Under the pieces are notes generated by a model. The model was not told the origin of the DNA and did not search any database. It saw only the letters and a program-made list of their open reading frames with translations. Below, piece after piece: positions 57,072 to 64,000 of a stretch of 64,000 bases of DNA (position 1 is its first letter; every line of letters starts with the position of its first letter). Origin of the DNA: Kocuria sp. (GTDB lineage Bacteria > Actinomycetota > Actinomycetes > Actinomycetales > Micrococcaceae); NCBI GenBank assembly GCA_030524035.1, contig JAUNHG010000003.1:1-64000 (forward strand), in the 5' to 3' direction. A program made the position numbers and the translations under genes.

Positions 57072-57698
57072 TTAGCTGTTATCCACAGGGCGCCCGGCAG
57101 CTAGGGCATCGCGGCGCAGCTGCCACGCCTTCACCACGTAATCCACTCCAGTGACCACCGTGGAAATCAATGCCAGTGCCATCAAGAACCAGCCCAGCCA
57201 AGCCCACCAAAGACCCACGACCGACACCAGCGGAAGGATCATGATCAACAGAGCAATGGTTTGCAGCACAGTTTTCAGCTTGCCGCCTCTACCCGCTGCC
57301 ATCACGCCATAGCGAATCACCGCAAACCGCATCAACGTGATCCCCCATTCGCGCACCAGGATCACAATGGTCACCCACCACCACAACTCCCCCAGAATTG
57401 AAAGCACCACAAACGCAGCCCCGGTGAGCAGTTTGTCCGCTATAGGATCGGCGATCTTGCCGAATGATGTGATCAGGCCCCGCGCGCGAGCAATGTCTCC
57501 GTCAAGCTTGTCCGTGATCATCGCCACGGCAAACACCCCAAAGGCTGCCCAGCGCATGGCGATCGAACTCTGTCCTAAAGGTCCACCAGCCATTAAGAAC
57601 CACACAAAAAACGGAACCAGCACAATCCGTACTGCCGTAAGCGCGTTCGGCAGGTTCCAATTAGATGCCTGCGGTTGTTGGACATCAGTTTGTTCCAT
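57072..57698 (-). CDS. pgsA: CDP-diacylglycerol-glycerol-3-phosphate 3-phosphatidyltransferase
   Basis: 208 residues, integral membrane, first step of phosphatidylglycerol synthesis. The CDP-alcohol phosphotransferase motif DG-x2-AR-x8-G-x3-D-x3-D is complete in LDGDIARARGLITSFGKIAD followed by PIAD. About five membrane segments. It starts six bases after the ftsK stop. Distinction from PIP synthase rests on length and the pgsA-cinA context. Confidence 0.92.
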   Translation of the reverse strand: MEQTDVQQPQASNWNLPNALTAVRIVLVPFFVWFLMAGGPLGQSSIAMRWAAFGVFAVAMITDKLDGDIARARGLITSFGKIADPIADKLLTGAAFVVLSILGELWWWVTIVILVREWGITLMRFAVIRYGVMAAGRGGKLKTVLQTIALLIMILPLVSVVGLWWAWLGWFLMALALISTVVTGVDYVVKAWQLRRDALAAGRPVDNS

Positions 57699-57704
57699 GG
57701 CGGT

Positions 57705-60614
57705 TTACCGTCCTGTTAGCTGCCAAGCGTCGTCAGATCCAGGGTCCTCGGCGCTGTCGTGATAGTCGGTGGCATGAACAGCTGTGGCGTGTTCCAGGGG
57801 GTCACCCGCAGCATCCGCAGAAGACCCACCAGTACCGGCGTGTTCTTGTGCACCAGCGACCACGGCAGTGGGTGGGTCCTCACCACGGATCACCGCCAAC
57901 GTAGCGGCAAGATCATCGGGGCGAACCAAAACATCACGTGCTTTGGATCCTTCCGATGGTCCCACCACGCCACGGGATTCCATCAAATCCATCAAACGGC
58001 CTGCCTTCGCAAAGCCCACGCGTAGTTTGCGCTGCAACATGGAGGTCGAACCAAACTGTGTGGTCACAACCAGTTCCACGGCCTGCAGTAGCACATCAAG
58101 ATCGTCCCCAATATCTTCATCAATTTCTTTCTTGGGGACCTCCTGAACCACATCTTCGCGGTAATGAACCGCCATTTGTGACTTGACGTGTTCCACAACA
58201 TCATGAATTTCAGATTCAGCCACCCACGCGCCCTGAACACGCATGGGTTTGGACGCCCCCATCGGCAGGAACAATGCGTCACCCTGACCGATGAGTTTTT
58301 CCGCACCCGGCTGATCTAGGACCACACGGGAGTCCGTGACAGACGAGGTAGCAAAAGCCATCCTTGACGGCACATTGGCCTTAATCAGACCAGTCACCAC
58401 GTCCACTGAAGGCCGCTGGGTGGCCAAGACCAAATGGATGCCAGCGGCACGGGCCAACTGCGTGATGCGCACGATGGCATCTTCCACATCACGTGGGGCC
58501 ACCATCATGAGGTCCGCGAGCTCGTCCACAATCACCAGTAGGTATGGGTAGGGCTTTATGGCTCGTTGAGAGCCAGGCTCCGGCTGCACCTTGCCGCTGC
58601 GCACACCTTTGTTGAAGTCATCAATGTGTTTGTATCCGTAATGGGAAAGATCGTCATACCGGGCGTCCATTTCCCGCACCACCCACTGCAAAGCTTCAGC
58701 AGCTTTTTTGGGGTTGGTGATGATGGGGGTGATCAGATGCGGAACACCTTCATACGCCGTGAGCTCCACCCGTTTGGGATCCACCATCACCATACGCACC
58801 TCGTCAGGTGTGGCCCGCATGAGGAGGGAGACGATCATGGAGTTCACAAACGATGACTTACCGGCACCGGTGGCACCAGCGACCAACATGTGAGGCATCT
58901 TGGCCAGATTGGCAACGACGTAACCACCTTCGACGTCTTTGCCGACACCCATGACCATGGGGTGGTCGTTCTTCCGTGCAGCTTGGGACCGCAGCACGTC
59001 CCCCAGTACCACGGTTTCGCGGTCTGTATTGGGAATCTCAATACCTATAGCGGACTTGCCCGGAATGGGTGACAAGATGCGAACATCCGATGACGCCACA
59101 GCATAGGAAATGTTTTTGGACAACGCGGTGACTTTCTCCACCTTGGTGCCCGGGGCTAATTCGATTTCGTATCGAGTAACCGTCGGACCCCGAGAGAAGC
59201 CCGTGACTTCGGCATCAACTTTGAACTGTTGCAGGGTCTCAGTCAGGGCACGTACAACTGCGTCGTTGGCCTCTGACCGCTCTTTCGCCGGGGGCCCCTG
59301 AATCAACGCAGAGGACGAAGGCAACGAATACGCCACATCTCCGTCTAGCTGCAACTGTTCTGAACGCTGCGGGATCGGAGTGCTGTGCACAGCAACCGGA
59401 GCATGCGTAGCCGTGGTTTCACCGTCGGCAGCAACTAAAGCGTCAGCAGAAGATCCTGCTGCAGTGTCCTCAGCACCACCCACTGTTGGTTCGAGTCCTT
59501 GTTCACGCCGCAGCTCTTGTGCTGCCAACTGGTCACGTGTGAGACGTTTTTGCCCGGGACGCAGTCCCTGCCGGTCAGCGCCTGTGGTCTGAGGCTGATC
59601 AGGAGTGGATTCTAAGTCAAACACTGCCCCCTGAGAACCACGGTGACCACGTGGTGCCTGACCAACTACTGGAACCTGATCTGTTGCATCACCAACAACG
59701 GCGGTCTCAAACGCCTCATCGCCGTGATAAGCATCCAACCGCTCACGCTCCGCGGCTTCTCGACGCTGTTGTTTCGCTTTTTTCCGTGCTGCCCGGCGTG
59801 AAGCACGGTCATTGCTGTGCCTAGCATCCTGGTCGTCGAGGTACGACCGGTCATGCTCGGGCTCACCAGAACTATCGACACCTTGCCCAGAACCAACCAT
59901 AGAATCCCAAGCCTGCGCCAAACGGGGGCCAATCTGAGCAAATGGTGTTCCTGTGATCACCAAAAGGGACAGGGCGAGGGCTAGCACACAGATCACGGCA
60001 GCACCCATGGGGGTAAGAACAGCCCCCAATGGACCTGCCACCAAGTATCCAAAAGCACCACCTGCACGCAGGCGTGCGTCAAAACTTTCTGTGACGGCAG
60101 GAGAGCCGCCCACCACATGGGCTATACCGGATCCCGCCAGGACAGCAATAGTCAGGCCCACGGCGATACGGTTATTGGCTGAGGTGGGTACGGGCCTACG
60201 AAACACGTGCACAGCAAAGCCAATCAAAGCGAGAGGCAACACCAATGCTGCCCACCCGATAAGCCCGGCCACTAACCAATGCACCCCAAAAGCCACGGTG
60301 GAAATGCTCTGCAGACCAGCGGCGTGCAACCCCCACCACTCCACCATGGCGGTGACCACGCCGATGACCAAAAGCACCAGCGCACCGCCGTCGCGTCGGT
60401 CTGAATGCTCAACATCGGTACGCAGGGTGCCGATACGCCGAATCGCGCCACCAATCAGGTGGGCACACGACAGCCATGCACCAACTACAGCGTCAACCAC
60501 GCGCTCGCCAAAACCAGGTTCTGGGGTGCTCGAAGAACGCTTTTTGCCCTTCGAGTTGGCAGATCCGCGCGAGCTCGAAGCACCTTTGCGGGCGGGGGAA
60601 GTACGAGTCGCCAT
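57705..60614 (-). CDS. ftsK: DNA translocase FtsK/SpoIIIE
   Basis: About 969 residues from ATG 60614 (GGAAGG upstream). An N-terminal basic stretch is followed by four or five membrane helices (to about residue 225) and a long polar linker rich in charged residues. The alpha/beta motor has Walker A VAGATGAGKSSFVNSM and VIVDELADLMM, with LVLATQRPSVDVVTGLIKANVP. A C-terminal gamma winged helix is present (TSMLQRKLRVGFAKAGRLMDLMESRGVVG) and a short acidic tail. It clears chromosomal DNA at the septum. Confidence 0.97.
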   Translation of the reverse strand: MATRTSPARKGASSSRGSANSKGKKRSSSTPEPGFGERVVDAVVGAWLSCAHLIGGAIRRIGTLRTDVEHSDRRDGGALVLLVIGVVTAMVEWWGLHAAGLQSISTVAFGVHWLVAGLIGWAALVLPLALIGFAVHVFRRPVPTSANNRIAVGLTIAVLAGSGIAHVVGGSPAVTESFDARLRAGGAFGYLVAGPLGAVLTPMGAAVICVLALALSLLVITGTPFAQIGPRLAQAWDSMVGSGQGVDSSGEPEHDRSYLDDQDARHSNDRASRRAARKKAKQQRREAAERERLDAYHGDEAFETAVVGDATDQVPVVGQAPRGHRGSQGAVFDLESTPDQPQTTGADRQGLRPGQKRLTRDQLAAQELRREQGLEPTVGGAEDTAAGSSADALVAADGETTATHAPVAVHSTPIPQRSEQLQLDGDVAYSLPSSSALIQGPPAKERSEANDAVVRALTETLQQFKVDAEVTGFSRGPTVTRYEIELAPGTKVEKVTALSKNISYAVASSDVRILSPIPGKSAIGIEIPNTDRETVVLGDVLRSQAARKNDHPMVMGVGKDVEGGYVVANLAKMPHMLVAGATGAGKSSFVNSMIVSLLMRATPDEVRMVMVDPKRVELTAYEGVPHLITPIITNPKKAAEALQWVVREMDARYDDLSHYGYKHIDDFNKGVRSGKVQPEPGSQRAIKPYPYLLVIVDELADLMMVAPRDVEDAIVRITQLARAAGIHLVLATQRPSVDVVTGLIKANVPSRMAFATSSVTDSRVVLDQPGAEKLIGQGDALFLPMGASKPMRVQGAWVAESEIHDVVEHVKSQMAVHYREDVVQEVPKKEIDEDIGDDLDVLLQAVELVVTTQFGSTSMLQRKLRVGFAKAGRLMDLMESRGVVGPSEGSKARDVLVRPDDLAATLAVIRGEDPPTAVVAGAQEHAGTGGSSADAAGDPLEHATAVHATDYHDSAEDPGSDDAWQLTGR

Positions 60615-60754
60615 ACCTTCCAGGGTAAACGACGACGCAAAACATGCTTGCAACGGCGCACCCCAACCCCAGTACTTCACGCCCCACATGCCCAACGTGG
60701 AGTTGATCCATTCAAAGTGAGGGGCTAACCAACCACAATCCCGAGGCGCAAAGG

Positions 60755-62455
60755 TTATTTTTTACTGTCTGCCTCGATCACCACAGGAACAATCATGGGC
60801 TTCCGACGCAACTTACGGCCTACCCATGGACCAATAGTACGCCGCACGACCTGTTGCAACTGGTGTGTGGTGTGCTCCTTAGGCTCATAGAGGGCGTCTT
60901 CCAAAGCTGACGTGATCTTGGGGACGATGTCATCAAAAACTCGATCGTCTTCCGCAACACCACGCGCATGAACATCCGGGCCGTTCACCACACGTTTCTG
61001 CTGACGGTCAATCACCGTTACCACAGACACAAAACCCTCTTCGCCCAACACAATACGGTCACGTAAATCGTCTTCGGTAATCTCACCAACGGACGAACCA
61101 TCCACGTAAACAAATTTGATCTCATAAGCACCCACAATCCGGGCCTTATGATTCTTCATGTCCACGCACGTGCCGTTTTCCGTTAACAACACATTTTCAG
61201 GCGGAACACCGGTAGCTTCAGCTAATTCACCATTAGCCATCAAGTGCCGCACCTCGCCGTGCACTGGCATAACGTGTTCGGGCTCCACAATGTTGTAGCA
61301 ATACAACAGTTCCCCTGCGGATGCATGGCCAGAAACGTGGACCTTAGCGTTAGACTTATGCACCACATGCGCGCCCAATCGCATCAGCCCGTTAATGATA
61401 CGAAACACAGAATTCTCATTACCGGGAATCAAAGAGGACGCCAAAATCACGGTGTCACCCTCACGAACCTGCACGCGGTGGTCGCCACGAGCCATCCGAG
61501 ATAACGCCGCCATAGGTTCACCTTGAGAGCCCGTGCACATAATCACCAGTTCATGGTCGCGGAACTGTTCCACCTTGCGCTGATCCACCAGCACGCCTTC
61601 TGGGACGTCCAAATACCCCAGTTCCGCCGCAATTCCCATATTGCGCTCCATAGAGCGGCCCATCAGCGCCACTTTACGCCCCGACGCCACAGCGGCGTCC
61701 AACACCTGCTGCACACGGTGTACGTGGGATGAGAAGGAAGCCACCACCACCTTCTGAGTGGATTTTTGGATCACATCCGCCAGCACTGCACCAATGTCTT
61801 TTTCCGTCGGTGTGAACCCTGGGACCTCCGCATTAGTTGAGTCGGTGAGGAACAAGTCAACACCTTCTTCACCTAACCGGGCAAAATGCCGCAAATCTGT
61901 GATCCGCCCGTCTAAGGGCAGTTGATCCATTTTAAAATCGCCGGTATGCAGAACGGTCCCAGCTTTAGTCCGCATAAATACAGCTAAAGCATCCGGAATC
62001 GAGTGGTTTACGGCTACAAATTCGCATTCAAATTCGCCAAGCTTCTCCACTTGACCCTCACGAACCGTAAGCATGTACGGCTTAATGCGATGTTCCCGCA
62101 GCTTCGCTTCTACCAATGCTAGCGTCAATTGTGACCCCAGAATGGGAATATCGGCCCGGCGCTTCAGCAAATAAGGCACCGCACCAATGTGATCTTCATG
62201 GCCGTGTGTCAGCACAATTGCCACAATGTCATCTAAACGATCTTCGATATGGGAAATGTCTGGCAAGATCAGGTCAACACCCGGCTGGTTTTCCTCTGGG
62301 AAAAGCACACCACAATCAACAACCAACAACTGACCGTTAATTTCAAACACGGTCATGTTGCGACCGACTTCCCCCAGGCCACCCAGCGGAGTAATCCGCA
62401 GAGTGTCCTGACCGAGAGCAGAGGGCTCACTTAAATTTTCCAACCAACGGGTCAT
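60755..62455 (-). CDS. rnj: ribonuclease J
   Basis: 566 residues. The metallo-beta-lactamase core has HGHEDHIG, the beta-CASP domain has TDSTNAEVPGFT and VSGHASAGE, and the C-terminal domain ends with KLRRKPMIVPVV. It combines 5'-3' exo- and endoribonuclease action in RNA decay and rRNA processing. AAAGGGG precedes the ATG. It follows dapA by 42 bases on the same strand, the usual dapA-rnj order. Confidence 0.97.
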   Translation of the reverse strand: MTRWLENLSEPSALGQDTLRITPLGGLGEVGRNMTVFEINGQLLVVDCGVLFPEENQPGVDLILPDISHIEDRLDDIVAIVLTHGHEDHIGAVPYLLKRRADIPILGSQLTLALVEAKLREHRIKPYMLTVREGQVEKLGEFECEFVAVNHSIPDALAVFMRTKAGTVLHTGDFKMDQLPLDGRITDLRHFARLGEEGVDLFLTDSTNAEVPGFTPTEKDIGAVLADVIQKSTQKVVVASFSSHVHRVQQVLDAAVASGRKVALMGRSMERNMGIAAELGYLDVPEGVLVDQRKVEQFRDHELVIMCTGSQGEPMAALSRMARGDHRVQVREGDTVILASSLIPGNENSVFRIINGLMRLGAHVVHKSNAKVHVSGHASAGELLYCYNIVEPEHVMPVHGEVRHLMANGELAEATGVPPENVLLTENGTCVDMKNHKARIVGAYEIKFVYVDGSSVGEITEDDLRDRIVLGEEGFVSVVTVIDRQQKRVVNGPDVHARGVAEDDRVFDDIVPKITSALEDALYEPKEHTTHQLQQVVRRTIGPWVGRKLRRKPMIVPVVIEADSKK

Positions 62456-62497
62456 ACGACCCCTTTCTCATGTCGTTGCTCTCCTTCAGAGCATTCC

Positions 62498-63412
62498 TCA
62501 AAAATTCAGGGTATCCGCCAGCACGGACCTCACAAGATCAGCTTTCATCGCAGCCAACTCGGCGTCGGTGGCATCCGCATACGGAAGGCGCACACGATGG
62601 TTCGATAACACTGATTGCCAATGCAGAATCTGTTTCGCCGCAACAGCCCCCGGAACATGAGTCATCGTTGCCCTCACCACGGGCTCCAACTCATGGGCAA
62701 TCGTCAAAGCATCCTGAAGATTATCCGCCCGGACTGCATCAATCAGACGACGAAAACGGGCGGTGTCCACGTGAGTAGTCACACCAACAAGCCCCACCGC
62801 CCCGATCGACATCCACGGGAGAACCAGACCGTCGTCACCGGAGTAATACAGAAGGTCTGTTTCCGCAATAACCCTCATGCCACCCACCAAATCTGCCTTA
62901 GCGTCTTTGACGGCGACAATCTTGGGGTGCTCTGCCAATCTCAGCAAAGTATCAGCAGATAACGGGATACCCGTGCGGCCCGGAATGTCGTAGAGCATGA
63001 TGGGTAACTCCACAGCATCCGCCACAGTTTCAAAATGCGCCACCACCCCTGTTTGTGTGGGCTTGTTGTAATAGGGGGTCACGATCAGCAGACCGTCCAT
63101 CCCGGCTTTCTGTGCTTGACCAGATAGGTGCAGAGTGTGATGGGTGTCGTTAGAACCCGCGCCAGCCACCAACGCTACCTTGTCCCCCACGGCATCACGC
63201 ACAGTGCTGAACACCGCAAAATGTTCATCGTCGGTCATGGTGGAATACTCACCGGTTGTCCCGCCAACCACCAGACCATCGCAGCCCTGCTCCACCAGAC
63301 GAATAGCCAAAGCCTCTGTGGCAGCCAAATCCACGGAACCATCATCTTTAAACGGCGTGACCATGGCAGTAAGCAAAGTTCCAAATAACGGCCGATCCTG
63401 GTGCACAGTCAT
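62498..63412 (-). CDS. dapA: 4-hydroxy-tetrahydrodipicolinate synthase
   Basis: A class I aldolase-type TIM barrel, 304 residues, condensing pyruvate and aspartate semialdehyde. The pyruvate motif is VVGGTTGEYST, the Tyr is in VTPYYNKPTQ, and the Schiff-base Lys is in IVAVKDAKAD. The ATG at 63412 (MTVHQDRPLFG) matches the family start. The frame stays open upstream through the next gene, which is rejected as coding. Confidence 0.95.
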   Translation of the reverse strand: MTVHQDRPLFGTLLTAMVTPFKDDGSVDLAATEALAIRLVEQGCDGLVVGGTTGEYSTMTDDEHFAVFSTVRDAVGDKVALVAGAGSNDTHHTLHLSGQAQKAGMDGLLIVTPYYNKPTQTGVVAHFETVADAVELPIMLYDIPGRTGIPLSADTLLRLAEHPKIVAVKDAKADLVGGMRVIAETDLLYYSGDDGLVLPWMSIGAVGLVGVTTHVDTARFRRLIDAVRADNLQDALTIAHELEPVVRATMTHVPGAVAAKQILHWQSVLSNHRVRLPYADATDAELAAMKADLVRSVLADTLNF

Positions 63413-63422
63413 GGCATACACC

Positions 63423-63995
63423 CTAACTTGCCCGGCCTGTTGACCGCTGCCCTGGACCGGATTGATCACGAGAAAGTCGAACAGCCTGCCGCATGGCTGC
63501 CCGTGCTCGCTTGGAGTCTCCAGAGGCGCTGTATGCCAAGGACAACCGATACCACGTCCGCCACTGGTCAGGGGCAGCTTCCACATCAGTTTGCCACCGG
63601 GGAAAATCAGCATCCGCAGCTTCACGGACAATTCGTCCCGACGGTAAACGGGGCAACGTATCTTCCGGTAGTCCGCCTTCAGCGGCCAACTGCCGTCCTA
63701 ACTGTTCAATCCGAATGCCAAATATAAGCTCACGAACCAACGCCCACACACCCACTACAGGAATCAGCACCAAAGCCGCTCCCATGACACGGCTGGCCAA
63801 CGCATCAGACGTCATCAGAATCCATGCCCGTTGCAGGGACAAGGCGAGGTAAAACACCAACAACGCCGCCATAGTTGCCGCCAGGGCTTTGCCGCGGTTG
63901 GTGGATTCCAACAAGGTAAAAACCCCCGCGAAAGCACCAATAACCAGCACAGTGACTTTCGCCGTGCTGGGAATCGGCAGCAGCCACAAAGTCAA
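63423..63995 (-). CDS. membrane protein with C-terminal TPR-like repeat (possibly continuing past the window)
   Basis: At least 190 residues. Two or three membrane helices lie in the first 90 residues (LVFYLALSLQRAW, ALVLIPVVGVWALVREL). The C-terminal soluble part has DQWRTWYRLSLAYSASGDSKRARAAMRQAVRLSR, one tetratricopeptide-like unit. The leftmost codon listed is TTG at the window edge, so the true start may lie within or outside the window. It is upstream of dapA on the same strand, with a 10-base gap. Function unknown. Confidence 0.7.
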   Translation of the reverse strand: MTLWLLPIPSTAKVTVLVIGAFAGVFTLLESTNRGKALAATMAALLVFYLALSLQRAWILMTSDALASRVMGAALVLIPVVGVWALVRELIFGIRIEQLGRQLAAEGGLPEDTLPRLPSGRIVREAADADFPRWQTDVEAAPDQWRTWYRLSLAYSASGDSKRARAAMRQAVRLSRDQSGPGQRSTGRAS

Positions 63996-64000
63996 CGCAG

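Noticed and set aside
63413-63631. Upstream extension of dapA
   Set aside because: It overlaps the TPR-type membrane protein gene and adds residues with no DapA homology.

Overview
The window comes from a mid-to-high-GC actinobacterium. The gene order supports this: argCJBDFR, hisCBH-priA-sseB, infC-rpmI-rplT with a DUF1844 gene alongside, pgsA-cinA-clgR-DUF3046-recA-recX, and a bifunctional-type PriA. The overall gene set fits Micrococcales, perhaps a Micrococcaceae-like genus, but I cannot name a species. Apart from the first 5 kb it looks like ordinary chromosomal core, with most genes on the minus strand.

Region 1 (1-5.4 kb) is accessory. The left edge holds, on the minus strand, what looks like the leader of a ribosomal RNA operon (boxA at 35-49), with 16S lying outside the window. 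Next come a decayed IS481-family transposase that runs in frame into an N-terminally truncated FkbM methyltransferase, an MFS transporter, a truncated HAD hydrolase, a complete IS3-family element with 25-bp inverted repeats and a damaged orfB, and the 3' part of an IS110-family transposase.

Region 2 (5.4-22.8 kb, minus strand) holds tyrS, a HelD-like helicase, apt, a 3-methyladenine DNA glycosylase and the arginine genes. argCJBDFR and argGH are separated by two paralogous AMP-forming acyl-CoA ligase genes with a small membrane-protein gene between them. Putative ArgR boxes precede argC and argG.

Region 3 (22.8-38.6 kb) has a quinone oxidoreductase, a two-TM membrane protein, pheST, and a catabolic cluster: a divergent GntR/FadR regulator, an ethanolamine-type permease, a GlnA4-like glutamine synthetase homologue, a C26-type amidase, an aldehyde dehydrogenase and an SDR. 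Together these could convert ethanolamine through gamma-glutamylated intermediates to glycine and glutamate. A 34-bp near-palindrome lies in the divergent promoter. A Nudix hydrolase, a SpoU rRNA methyltransferase, rplT, rpmI and infC follow. infC appears to start at ATC behind a leader attenuator.

Region 4 (38.9-64 kb) holds DUF1844, sseB, priA and hisHBC. It then has a divergent LysM protein/lexA pair with SOS boxes, dinG-type helicase, hflX, an RsmC-like methyltransferase, dapF, miaA, miaB, recX, recA (with its own SOS box), DUF3046, clgR, cinA, pgsA, ftsK, rnj, dapA and a TPR-type membrane protein running to the window edge. SOS control (lexA, recA, LysM protein) and lysine/peptidoglycan supply (dapF, dapA) are the main functional links here. 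I saw no tRNA gene, CRISPR array or prophage.
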